Assembly: GCA_035636095.1 (NCBI GenBank)
Contig: DASPZU010000018.1
Coordinates: forward strand, 1 to 21,331
From: Gp7-AA10 sp035636095
GTDB lineage: Bacteria > Acidobacteriota > Thermoanaerobaculia > Gp7-AA8
Direction of reading: 5' to 3'
DNA: 21,331 nucleotides
Shown: positions 7,440 through 14,649 of the stretch, piece after piece
Layout of the letters: each line of letters opens with the position of its first letter
How positions within the stretch are numbered: the stretch's first letter is position 1
Notes under the pieces: generated by a model
What the model saw: the letters and a program-made list of their open reading frames with translations, nothing else
Told to the model about the DNA's origin: nothing
Databases searched by the model: none
Program-made: the position numbers and the translations under genes

Positions 7440-9118
7440 TCAACGCGCCACACACGCACCATCGGCGCGCGGACGACTTCGGTGAAACCGGCAACGGGGC
7501 CATCGAATGTCAACCGCGCGCCGATTGTTTTTGCGTAGGTCCGCGGATCGCGATAACGCGCCGGATCGAGTCCGGCCACGCGAGCGCGCGCCTCGATCGA
7601 GGAGAGCTCCGGCGAGGCCATGACGTAGCGCACGCCATGCGTTTTAAGGAATTGCCGCGCCGCGGCGGGATCTTCAAGAAAGAAAAATCGTAGGCCATCC
7701 GCGAACTCGGATTGTCCAACCGACAACATCGGCCCGATCACGACCGGCTTCTTTGCGATCCAGACGATCCAGTGACCGAACGACCACGGCGCGATGACCG
7801 CGCCGGGGGGGCGGGTTCGAAGCCAGTTGCAGATGCCATCCATCTGGTAATCGCGCAGTGCATTCGGACGAAGATAGAAATTGAAGCCTTCCAGCGACGG
7901 CGTTGGAATGTACGCCGGAAGAATCGGCAGCAACGCCATCGCGAAGATCTGCGGCTTGACGGCCTCGAATGCGATGCCGCCAAAGGCCGCCAGCGCCAGC
8001 CCTGCGTCGAAGCTGAAGCGCGAATGCAGAAGGGCGAGAACGAACGTGATGGCGGCCCACGGCGCGATGAAAGCGAGGTCGCGCGGTCTCGGAGTCTCGC
8101 GGTCTCGCAGCTTGATTGCGGCAATCGCGATGGCGAGAAGCGGCAGAAATCCGAAGCGGATCAGCATGGGCCGCACGTCAAACGTCCCAAACAGTCGCAA
8201 CAGCGGCTGCGCCTCGGCCACCATGGCCAGGATCGGCGCGTCGCCGGCGGCATAGCGGGCACCGGCGATGAACGGCCGGATGCAAATCGGCGCGAGGATC
8301 AGCAGCGCGATTCCGTGTACGATCGCCAGTGCACGCAACCGAGCAACCAAAGAACCCAGGAACCCGGCAACCGCTAGGGCGCCGACGTGCAGCCACGACA
8401 AGCCTTCGAAGGTCGCACCGCGCCACGCGCTGCCTAACACGAACGGCAAAACGATCAGGGCCGCGATCGTTGATCCGATCGCGAGGGCGTTGCTTCGCTC
8501 CCGAGCAACCAAGAAAACAACTGTGACGATCGCCACTCCAACGATCGCGCCCGCCCAACCGAGGACTGCACATGACAATCCGGCCGCGACCAACCATGCA
8601 TTCTCTCGAGCGACACCGAGGATTGCGACCAGAAGACATAGCGAGAAGAATGGATCGTGATCGAGGTTGCCCAGGAGCGTGTAGCGGACGACGGCCGGGA
8701 GGATTGCCGCGACCATCACCGCCACCAGCGCCGCACGCCGGCCGCGGAGCGAATGCACCAGCATGTACAGAACGATGAGTTGCAGCGCTCCAAGAATCGG
8801 CGGCAGCAGCGCGCCGATGATCTCGAGTGCGTGGTCGGATCGGAATGGAAGCGCCAGCGTGGCCAGCAAACCGTCAAACAGCGGCGGCCAACTGATCGTT
8901 CCGCCGGCGGGATAGTTGATGGCAGGATCGAATTGCGGCACCACCGGCCAATGCTGCATCGTCATGGCAGCGCGGCGAAGGTGGTAGTAACCATCGGGAC
9001 CGTCGAGACAGGTGCGCCCGCCGCTGAAGACGCGCGGCCACACGCTCAATCGCAGCGCGAAACCGAGAACGATGACGGCGATGAGCACACGTCGCGCGCC
9101 GCGACGGCCGAGCTGCAT
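7436..9118 (-). CDS. STT3/PglB/AglB-like oligosaccharyltransferase (GT66 family)
   Basis: Polytopic membrane protein of 560 aa. It carries the hallmark order of STT3 proteins: a first-loop acidic motif followed by YYHLRR (about D39-R49), a second acidic motif GNLDHDPFF (D153/D155), a VAEAQP segment with Glu302 in the place of the SVSE/TIXE catalytic loop, the conserved Arg in LLHSRFSF (367) before the last membrane helices, and a short soluble C-terminal part. The acceptor-recognition motif WWDYG is replaced by PWSFGHW (444-450). Family knowledge predicts transfer of a lipid-linked glycan to a protein or another acceptor at the outer face of the inner membrane. Acceptor and glycan cannot be read from sequence, and a GT39/GT83-like transferase role is a weaker alternative. 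It lies 19 bases below rimO, and its stop overlaps the receptor stop by 4 bases. Confidence 0.8.
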   Translation of the reverse strand: MQLGRRGARRVLIAVIVLGFALRLSVWPRVFSGGRTCLDGPDGYYHLRRAAMTMQHWPVVPQFDPAINYPAGGTISWPPLFDGLLATLALPFRSDHALEIIGALLPPILGALQLIVLYMLVHSLRGRRAALVAVMVAAILPAVVRYTLLGNLDHDPFFSLCLLVAILGVARENAWLVAAGLSCAVLGWAGAIVGVAIVTVVFLVARERSNALAIGSTIAALIVLPFVLGSAWRGATFEGLSWLHVGALAVAGFLGSLVARLRALAIVHGIALLILAPICIRPFIAGARYAAGDAPILAMVAEAQPLLRLFGTFDVRPMLIRFGFLPLLAIAIAAIKLRDRETPRPRDLAFIAPWAAITFVLALLHSRFSFDAGLALAAFGGIAFEAVKPQIFAMALLPILPAYIPTPSLEGFNFYLRPNALRDYQMDGICNWLRTRPPGAVIAPWSFGHWIVWIAKKPVVIGPMLSVGQSEFADGLRFFFLEDPAAARQFLKTHGVRYVMASPELSSIEARARVAGLDPARYRDPRTYAKTIGARLTFDGPVAGFTEVVRAPMVRVWRVD

Positions 9119-9137
9119 GACGCCATGCTACCGGATG

Positions 9138-10478
9138 CTACGCGCCGACAACCGCTCCGACCAGATCGTAAGGGTGGGCATCGCTGATCGCGACGCGCGC
9201 CAACGCCGGCAGCTGGCGCGGAAGCAGATCGATGCCATCGTTGATCAGCAATCGGCCGTCGATCTCGGGCGCCTGTCCGACCAGGCGTCCCTCCAGGAGA
9301 TGTTCGGTCTCTTCGCACGAACCGGTGATGATGGCATCCAAGGTCTGACCGACCTTGGCGGCGTTGCGCGCCAGCGAGATTTTCTGTTGCAGCTCCATCA
9401 GCTTGGCGCGGCGGCGCTCGGCGGTTTTTCGGGACGGGATGTCATCCATCTTCGACGCCGGCGTGAATTCCTCCGGAGAGTAGACGAATGCGCCCATCTG
9501 ATCGAACTGCGCCCACCGCACGAAGTCGTACAGCTCTCCGAAATCCTTCGGCGTCTCGCCGGGGTGACCGGTGATGAAAGTCGTGCGCAGCGAAATGTCG
9601 GGAGCGAGCTCGCGCATGCGCGTCACGATCTGGCGGTACTCCCTCGGCGATCCGGGGCGTCGCATTTTCGCGAGCACGCTCGCGGAGACGTGCTGCAGCG
9701 GAATATCGCAGTACGACACGAAGCGCTTCTCGCGTCCCATCAACTCGAACAGCGTCCAGTCCAGCGATCCGGGATAGGCGTAGAGAAAACGGATCCACGG
9801 AAAGTCGGTTTGATCGAGCAGCGCGCGGACGAGCTGCGTCAGGCCGTGTTGCAATCCAATGTCTGCGCCGTAGCGAGTTGTGTCCTGGGCGACCAGGCAG
9901 AGCTCTTTCACGCCCTGCTGCTGCAGCGATTGCGCTTCACGGACGAGCGATTCGATCGATCGCGAACGGAATTTGCCGCGCATCTGCGGAATCGCGCAGA
10001 ACGTGCACGGATTCGAGCAGCCTTCCGAAACTTTCAGATACGCATGCGCCGTTCCGTGCGTCAGCACGCGCGGCAGATCTTCGTAAAGCCGCACCGACAT
10101 CTTTCGCTTGACTGGAGCGGCATCGACGTCGCCGTTGACCGCCTGCGCAATCGCTTCGAGATGATCGAGTCCCACGAAGGCGTCGATCTCCGGAATCGAG
10201 TGCTGCAGATCGGCCCGGTACTTCTGCACCATGCAGCCGGTGACGATCAGCCGTTCGACGCCTTTGTTCTTCCGCTCGGCAATTTCGAGGATCGTATCGA
10301 TCGACTCCTGCTTTGCGGCGTCGATGAAGCCGCAGGTGTTCACGATCACGACATCGGCCTCGCCGAGGTCGTTGGTGATCGCGACATCCGACTGTTCCCG
10401 AAGCTGCCCCAGCATGATCTCGGCATCGACGAGATTCTTGGGGCATCCGAGGGAGATCATCCCGACACGTTTGGTCAC
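9138..10478 (-). CDS. rimO: Ribosomal protein S12 methylthiotransferase RimO
   Basis: Radical-SAM enzyme that adds a methylthio group to the conserved Asp of ribosomal protein S12. The 446-aa product has the N-terminal MTTase domain with cysteines at 12, 49 and 82 (SLGCPKN, VNTCGFID, TGCMVQKY). The radical-SAM cluster CSNPCTFC (C154, C158, C161) is followed by AIPQMRGKFRSR, the RimO-type continuation that separates it from MiaB. A TRAM-like C-terminal domain ends the protein. Length is normal for the family. The start is GTG (minus-strand GTGACCAAACGT). It sits 28 bases below the 309-aa unknown gene and 19 bases above the STT3-like gene, so the three are probably co-transcribed. Confidence 0.96.
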   Translation of the reverse strand: MTKRVGMISLGCPKNLVDAEIMLGQLREQSDVAITNDLGEADVVIVNTCGFIDAAKQESIDTILEIAERKNKGVERLIVTGCMVQKYRADLQHSIPEIDAFVGLDHLEAIAQAVNGDVDAAPVKRKMSVRLYEDLPRVLTHGTAHAYLKVSEGCSNPCTFCAIPQMRGKFRSRSIESLVREAQSLQQQGVKELCLVAQDTTRYGADIGLQHGLTQLVRALLDQTDFPWIRFLYAYPGSLDWTLFELMGREKRFVSYCDIPLQHVSASVLAKMRRPGSPREYRQIVTRMRELAPDISLRTTFITGHPGETPKDFGELYDFVRWAQFDQMGAFVYSPEEFTPASKMDDIPSRKTAERRRAKLMELQQKISLARNAAKVGQTLDAIITGSCEETEHLLEGRLVGQAPEIDGRLLINDGIDLLPRQLPALARVAISDAHPYDLVGAVVGA

Positions 10479-10506
10479 GGCGTGCGAAACACCTGCGGCG
10501 GCGAGC

Positions 10507-11436
10507 CTATTCTGCCCGCCAGATGGCGCCCGCGGCGCCGTAAAGCGTCACGTGAGAGTAGAGCCCGACGTTCATGACGTCGCTCTCGAGAAGCAACTGC
10601 TCGTCATCGCGGCTGGCGGGAGTCAGCTTCATGTTCAAGCCGGCCGTGACATTCGTAACGGTGCGGTTGTGCAGGGCGATGATGGTGTCGGAAAGAGGTT
10701 TGGCAGGATTCACCTCGTGCGTCGCTGACAATGCTTCGCCTCGGACGATGTAGGTTCGGAAGTGCCTGGTGCGAAGCCATTCCAGCGCCGCCACCAGCGT
10801 GATGATGTGCCAATTGCGGTGGCGGCGGTAGATCTTCGCGATGTTGCGATTGCGATCGCCGGCCGGCTTGTAGACGTTGGGCTGGATCTCCCAGATCAGC
10901 GCCAGCGAATTCGCGCCGTCGATCGAGCCGCTGGTCTCGCCGACCGAGCCGGGCAAGGTGTGCTGCTGGCCGGCCGCCTGCCCGATTGCGATGGCGTCGT
11001 CCAGCTCGAACGCGATGAAGTCGAACGAGATCGTTTCCTGGCGGCCGCCGAAATGTGCGTTGCGGCCCTGCATCAGGATGCCCTTCGGCACCGGCTGATC
11101 GTCGGCTAACAATTTCGGCTCGACTGGCCCGAGTGGCAGCGCGACGCCCGCCGCGCGGCCCTCCAGCGCACGCGGCCGGTAGAAGCTGCCGGTCGGCGTT
11201 CCTTCGAGCCAGCGCGGATGATTGCGCTTCAGATAGCGCTCGACCACGCGGGAGCGAATCGTGACGGTGTGCTCGGGCCGAAGATCCGATGGCGATGGGA
11301 CCGACTCCGCGATCTCGCCGAAAACGTCGAGGGCGTCCTCCCCCATCGTGACATACAGCTCGTAGATCGCGTTCTTGGTGTCGGGAGGAACGCCGAAGGC
11401 TTCGAAGACGCGTTCGATGTGGGCCGGGAAAGCCAT
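10507..11436 (-). CDS. Unrecognised 309-aa protein upstream of rimO
   Basis: I do not recognise a family. The protein begins MAFPAHIERVFEAFGVPP and looks soluble, with no signal peptide or membrane span. The N-terminal third is helical and acidic. The middle holds Gly-rich stretches (ILMQGRNAHFGGRQET, SGSIDGANSLALIWEIQPNVYKP). A basic segment follows (NRNIAKIYRRHRNWHI). The ATG at 11436 is preceded by AGGA-CTTTTT. A longer frame to 11505 would translate only the GTCCTGA repeat and is rejected. It has normal codon use like its neighbours and reads as a real gene in the dusB-to-STT3 run. A role tied to RimO is not supported by anything beyond position. Confidence 0.8.
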   Translation of the reverse strand: MAFPAHIERVFEAFGVPPDTKNAIYELYVTMGEDALDVFGEIAESVPSPSDLRPEHTVTIRSRVVERYLKRNHPRWLEGTPTGSFYRPRALEGRAAGVALPLGPVEPKLLADDQPVPKGILMQGRNAHFGGRQETISFDFIAFELDDAIAIGQAAGQQHTLPGSVGETSGSIDGANSLALIWEIQPNVYKPAGDRNRNIAKIYRRHRNWHIITLVAALEWLRTRHFRTYIVRGEALSATHEVNPAKPLSDTIIALHNRTVTNVTAGLNMKLTPASRDDEQLLLESDVMNVGLYSHVTLYGAAGAIWRAE

Positions 11437-11440
11437 AAAA

Positions 11441-11515
11441 AGTCCTGAGTCCTGAGTCCTGAGTCCTGAGTGCTGAGGGGACGGGCGGGACTCAGGACTC
11501 AGCACTCAGGACTCA
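11441..11515. repeat. Heptad repeat island with 18-bp perfect palindrome (copy 2)
   Basis: The left part is four GTCCTGA units then GTGCTGAG. The right part is CTCAGGACTCAGCACTCAGGACTCA. TGAGTCCTGAGTGCTGAG at 11460-11477 pairs perfectly with 11498-11515 around a 20-base G-rich loop. The right arm contains the dusB stop codon (11513-11515). The left end supplies the AGGA sequence in front of the next gene's ATG. It shares 20 exact bases with the island at 2325-2344. Confidence 0.9.
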
Positions 11516-12475
11516 TGCCGCGAGCCTCAGTCGTGCGTTATCGAGTAAACGCTGAACATCAGAAACGGCCGTGATATCCGCGAGCCCGGTCCGGATATCT
11601 TTGCCGTGCGCGATTCCCTTCGAGAACCATCCGATGACAGTCCGCGCCTTGTGCAATTTCCATTTGTCCGGCTGCGCCGCGCCGTCGATCTTGAGCAGAT
11701 AGCGCTGCATCGCGTCGATGCGTCTCTCGAGCTCGTCCGCCCCGTCCGTTCCCGAGACGATGTCGCGAAAGATGAAGGGATTGTGCAGCGCGGCCCGGCC
11801 GATCATCACGCCGTCGACGCCGGTCTGCTCCAACATCCTCCGCGCATCGGAGGCCACCTTCACATCGCCGTTGCCCCACACCGGAATGCGCATCTCGCTC
11901 TTCACATGCGCGATGTAATCCCAGTCGCTGGCGCCGGAATACGCTTCGTTCCGCGTGCGACCGTGAATCGCGATGGCCGCCACGCCGATCTCCTCGAATC
12001 GCTTGAGCAGCGGAAGGACGTCATCGCTTTCCCACCCCTTGCGTACTTTCACGGTCAGGGGAATCTTCACGCGCTTGCGAATTTTCTCCACCACTTTCGC
12101 AGCGCGATCGAAATCCTTGAGCAGCGCCGACCCGGCGCCGCTGTTGACGACCTTGCGGACGGGACAACCCATGTTGACGTCGACGATGTCGACGCCTTCC
12201 GCTTCGACGATCGCGGCGGCGTCATCCATGCGATCGGGATCGCCGCCATAAATCTGAATCGCGACCGGCCGCTCGACCTCGGAAAACGCCAGCATCTGCT
12301 TCGTCCGCGCGTTGTCGCGCGTCAGCCCCTCGGCCGAGATGAATTCGGACACGACCAGCCCCGCGCCGCCGAGCTCTTTGATGAGCGAACGGTAGTAGGT
12401 ATCCGTCACCTCCGCCATCGGCGCGAGCGCCAGCGGCGGATCGATGCGGACATTGCCGATGGAGAAGGGCTTCAT
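11513..12475 (-). CDS. dusB: tRNA-dihydrouridine synthase, DusB type
   Basis: Flavin enzyme that reduces uridine to dihydrouridine in tRNA. The 320-aa product starts MKPFSIGNVRIDPPLALAPMAEVTD, the FMN-binding opening of the Dus barrel. It carries the catalytic cysteine in DVNMGCPV (C104), GAGSALLKD, VKVRKGW, IHGRTRNEAYSG and GNGDVKV, then GVMIGRAALHNPFIF. A C-terminal helical tRNA-binding part follows. Length is normal. Its ATG overlaps the stop of the methyltransferase by 4 bases (ATGA), which points to translational coupling. Its own stop lies inside the palindromic repeat arm. Confidence 0.96.
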   Translation of the reverse strand: MKPFSIGNVRIDPPLALAPMAEVTDTYYRSLIKELGGAGLVVSEFISAEGLTRDNARTKQMLAFSEVERPVAIQIYGGDPDRMDDAAAIVEAEGVDIVDVNMGCPVRKVVNSGAGSALLKDFDRAAKVVEKIRKRVKIPLTVKVRKGWESDDVLPLLKRFEEIGVAAIAIHGRTRNEAYSGASDWDYIAHVKSEMRIPVWGNGDVKVASDARRMLEQTGVDGVMIGRAALHNPFIFRDIVSGTDGADELERRIDAMQRYLLKIDGAAQPDKWKLHKARTVIGWFSKGIAHGKDIRTGLADITAVSDVQRLLDNARLRLAA

Positions 12476-13212
12476 GATCGCGCTTTACAATGCTGACACA
12501 CGAAGAACAATTTCACGTTGCGCCCCTCGCCGAAGGGGTCGAACTCGATGACTTCGGCCGGGACGAGCGCCGCGGCTGCCAGAGCATCGATGATCTGGCG
12601 CTCGCTGTACGCGCGCTGTTCGCGCTGCTCGCGAATTTCGACGCGCTCCCCGGTTGGCAGCCTCGCCCAACCCGTGACCATGGCATGCGCAATTCGGTCG
12701 CGCGATCGGTACCTCGTCGCCATCTCGAGGTGATAGCCCTCGCCGTCGGCCACGAAGGGATCGTCGTTGCCCCAGATGGCGGGATAAATGTCGGGATGAT
12801 TGACGTCGAACAATAACAGGGCATCGTCCTCCATCACGTCTGCGATGGCGCGAAATGTTATACGTAAATCCTGCATGTTTTTCAGATGATTGAGGCTGTC
12901 GTACAGACAGGTGACGCGCGAGAAAAGGCCGCGCACCGGAAGCGCGCGCATGTCGCCGGCGATGCGATAGCGGGCGCGACGCCGCGCGAGTTGCAACATC
13001 GGCAGCGACAAATCGACGCCGACCGACCGGAATCCGCGCGTCGTGAAAAAGTCGATGACCAGACCGGTGCCGCACGCGATGTCGAGGTGCGTTTTCTTCG
13101 GCGTGGGAAATCGATCGAGGAGCGTCGTCAGAATCCGGCGGAGGGCGCGGAAGAAGCGGTGTCCGAGGGCTTGATCGTAGGCGTAAGCGAAGGCGCCGTA
13201 GGATTCGCTCAA
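12472..13212 (-). CDS. Class I SAM-dependent methyltransferase
   Basis: A 246-aa Rossmann-fold methyltransferase. Motif I is LDIACGTG (43-50), followed by GVDLSLPML at the motif II acidic position and GDMRALPV. YDSLNHL fits the small-molecule or lipid methyltransferase group rather than DNA methylation. The protein ends near FFVCQHCKARS. The frame is open farther upstream but would overlap the dehydrogenase. I chose TTG at 13212 because it lies 8 bases after that gene's stop and gives MSESYGAFAYAYDQAL, the usual start of this family. A GAAG Shine-Dalgarno-like stretch precedes it. The substrate is unknown. It is coupled to dusB by ATGA. Confidence 0.88.
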   Translation of the reverse strand: MSESYGAFAYAYDQALGHRFFRALRRILTTLLDRFPTPKKTHLDIACGTGLVIDFFTTRGFRSVGVDLSLPMLQLARRRARYRIAGDMRALPVRGLFSRVTCLYDSLNHLKNMQDLRITFRAIADVMEDDALLLFDVNHPDIYPAIWGNDDPFVADGEGYHLEMATRYRSRDRIAHAMVTGWARLPTGERVEIREQREQRAYSERQIIDALAAAALVPAEVIEFDPFGEGRNVKLFFVCQHCKARS

Positions 13213-13219
13213 CCGTTCT

Positions 13220-14065
13220 TCACCACCGATAAAAGCCTTCGCCGGTCTTTTTCCCCAGTTTTCCTTCGCGAACCATGCGGCGCAGGATTTCCGGCGGCTC
13301 GAATCGCGGTCCCAGGTTGGCGGCCAGATATTCGGCGATGCCAAGCCGCACATCGAGGCCGACCAGATCCGAGAGCTTCAGCGGTCCCATGGGATGGTTG
13401 TATCCCAGCTCCATGGCGCGATCGATGTCCGCGGCGCTCGCGACGCCATCTTCGAGCATCCGCATCGCCTCGAGGCCGATGGCGATTCCAAGGCGCGAGG
13501 TCGCGAAGCCGGGAGTATCGCGAACGATCACCGGTTCCTTGCCCATCTTTTCGGCGACCTCGCGGATTTGCGCGATGGTGTCGTCCGATGTTCGTTCGCC
13601 GCGGACGATTTCGATCAGCTTCATCGCGTGGGGCGGATTGAAGAAGTGCATGCCCGCGAACCGATCGCGACGCTCGACGGCGCCTGCCAGCCGGGTGATC
13701 GAAATCGAAGAAGTGTTCGAAGCCAGGATGGTCTCTTCGCCGCAGAACAGATCCGCTTGCGAGAAAAGATTCTGCTTGAGGTCGAAGTCTTCCGGCACGG
13801 CTTCGATGATCAGGTCGGCCTCGCGAACGGCAGGCTCGAGATCATTGGCCAGACGGATTCTTTTCGAAGCGGCCTCGGCAGCAGCGGCATCGACTTTCCC
13901 CCTCTCCACGCCCTTCCGCAGCGTCGAGTCGATGTTCGCTTTCGCGGCGTCGAGGGCCGCCGATTCGACGTCGTGAAGTACTGTTTCGTAACCGGCGACG
14001 GCCGAGAGATACGCGATGCCCCGCCCCATGGTGCCGGTGCCGATCACGGCCACCTGACGAATCAT
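13220..14065 (-). CDS. 3-hydroxybutyryl-CoA / 3-hydroxyacyl-CoA dehydrogenase
   Basis: NAD(P)-dependent oxidation of 3-hydroxyacyl-CoA or the reverse reduction, in fatty-acid or butanoyl-CoA metabolism. The 281-aa protein has the N-terminal dinucleotide motif VIGTGTMGRGIA (8-19), SNTSSISIT (116-124), catalytic His140 in GMHFFNPPHAMKLIEIV, and RDTPGF. The C-terminal helical domain includes ELGYNHPMGPLKLSDLVGLDV and ends GKKTGEGFYRW. The size matches the stand-alone Hbd/PaaH type, without the hydratase domain of FadB. It heads the run leading into the methyltransferase and dusB, and is divergent from mscL with only 37 bases between start codons. Confidence 0.95.
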   Translation of the reverse strand: MIRQVAVIGTGTMGRGIAYLSAVAGYETVLHDVESAALDAAKANIDSTLRKGVERGKVDAAAAEAASKRIRLANDLEPAVREADLIIEAVPEDFDLKQNLFSQADLFCGEETILASNTSSISITRLAGAVERRDRFAGMHFFNPPHAMKLIEIVRGERTSDDTIAQIREVAEKMGKEPVIVRDTPGFATSRLGIAIGLEAMRMLEDGVASAADIDRAMELGYNHPMGPLKLSDLVGLDVRLGIAEYLAANLGPRFEPPEILRRMVREGKLGKKTGEGFYRW

Positions 14066-14081
14066 CGGCGCGGACTATACG
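14054..14081 (+). promoter_or_regulatory. Possible mscL promoter overlapping the divergent dehydrogenase 5' end
   Basis: CTGACG (14054-14059) and TATACG (14076-14081) are spaced by 16 bases and would start transcription just before the mscL ribosome site. The same positions read on the minus strand give TATAGT, a good -10 for the dehydrogenase gene, but without a matching -35. The two promoters may overlap. Consensus matches are partial. Confidence 0.35.
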
Positions 14082-14102
14082 ATGATGGTCAAGGAGGACG
14101 CC

Positions 14103-14555
14103 ATGGGCATGGTGAAAGAGTTCAAAGAGTTCGCGCTGAAGGGAAACGTGATCGACCTGGCGATTGCGGTCGTGATCGGAGGAGCGTTTGGAAAGATCGT
14201 CACTTCATTCGTCGAGGACATCCTGACGCCGCTTCTCGGCGCCGTGATCGGGAAGCACGATCTCTCCGATTACTTCGTGACGCTATCGCCCGGACACTAC
14301 GAGTCGCTGGCTCAGGCCAAGGCTGCTGGAGCGGCCACCCTGAATTACGGCATGTTCCTCAACACGGTGATCAATTTTGTGATCGTCGCGCTGGCGATTT
14401 TCCTGCTCGTCCACCAGATGATCAAGATGATGCGGAAGCCGGCCGATAAGGTGACCCGCGATTGCCCGCAGTGCTTGTCACCGATTCCGGTGAAGGCCGC
14501 GCGCTGTAAGTTTTGTACGCAGCCGGTCGCTGCACCGAGCGCATCGCCAGCTTGA
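14103..14555 (+). CDS. mscL: Large-conductance mechanosensitive channel MscL with C-terminal zinc-ribbon-like tail
   Basis: Pressure-release channel of the inner membrane, 150 aa. AAGGAGG at 14091-14097 selects the ATG at 14103 rather than earlier in-frame ATGs. The protein begins with the amphipathic MGMVKEFKEFALKGNVIDLA. TM1 carries AIAVVIGGAFGKIVTS (about 20-35) and FVEDILTPLLG, a periplasmic loop follows, then TM2 FLNTVINFVIVALAIFLLV (85-103). After the short cytoplasmic charged segment there are four cysteines in a C-x2-C...C-x2-C pattern (C121, C124, C135, C138), consistent with a small metal-binding ribbon. This tail is absent from E. coli MscL but I recall similar ones in other phyla. 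The last residues (APSASPA) are encoded in a 27-bp direct repeat. Confidence 0.96.
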   Translation: MGMVKEFKEFALKGNVIDLAIAVVIGGAFGKIVTSFVEDILTPLLGAVIGKHDLSDYFVTLSPGHYESLAQAKAAGAATLNYGMFLNTVINFVIVALAIFLLVHQMIKMMRKPADKVTRDCPQCLSPIPVKAARCKFCTQPVAAPSASPA

Positions 14556-14559
14556 GGAT
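14533..14559. repeat. 27-bp direct repeat, copy A, covering the mscL stop
   Basis: CACCGAGCGCATCGCCAGCT... is identical over 27 bases to 14653-14679, 120 bases away. This copy encodes the last residues and stop of mscL. Read on the minus strand it would encode the final residues ILKLAMRSV of the downstream unknown protein, but with CAG instead of its TAG stop. Confidence 0.95.
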
Positions 14560-14566
14560 TGTCTCT

Positions 14567-14624
14567 CACCACAGAGGCCCAGAGGACACGGAGATTTCTC
14601 TGTGATCTCTGTGGCTCTGTGGTG
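14567..14624. repeat. CACCACAGAGG-type imperfect palindrome
   Basis: Two 28-base arms (14567-14594 and 14597-14624) around a 2-base loop match at 23 of 28 positions. The arms start CACCACAGAGGCCCAGAGGA and end CTCTGTGGTG. It lies between convergent genes and could act as a bidirectional terminator hairpin, though no U-tract follows. I recall similar palindromes between genes in many soil and planctomycete-like genomes. It is flanked by the 27-bp direct repeat. Confidence 0.85.
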
Positions 14625-14649
14625 AAACACGTTCAGTGTCGGACTGAAG

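Noticed and set aside
9012..10577. 521-codon plus-strand open frame opposite rimO
   Set aside because: RimO on the minus strand explains the region fully. The antisense product is an Arg/His/Asp-rich mirror without motifs.
11437..11505. N-terminal extension of the 309-aa gene to an upstream start
   Set aside because: The added residues are a translation of the GTCCTGA repeat. The ATG at 11436 has an AGGA at good spacing.
13213..13353. Longer N-terminus for the methyltransferase
   Set aside because: It would overlap the dehydrogenase C-terminus by over 130 bases and adds residues unlike a methyltransferase. TTG at 13212 fits the gene boundary.
14567..14624. Insertion sequence or classical MITE with terminal inverted repeats
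   Set aside because: The element is one hairpin with no internal sequence or transposase. Only the 27-bp duplication hints at mobility, which is reported as a finding instead.
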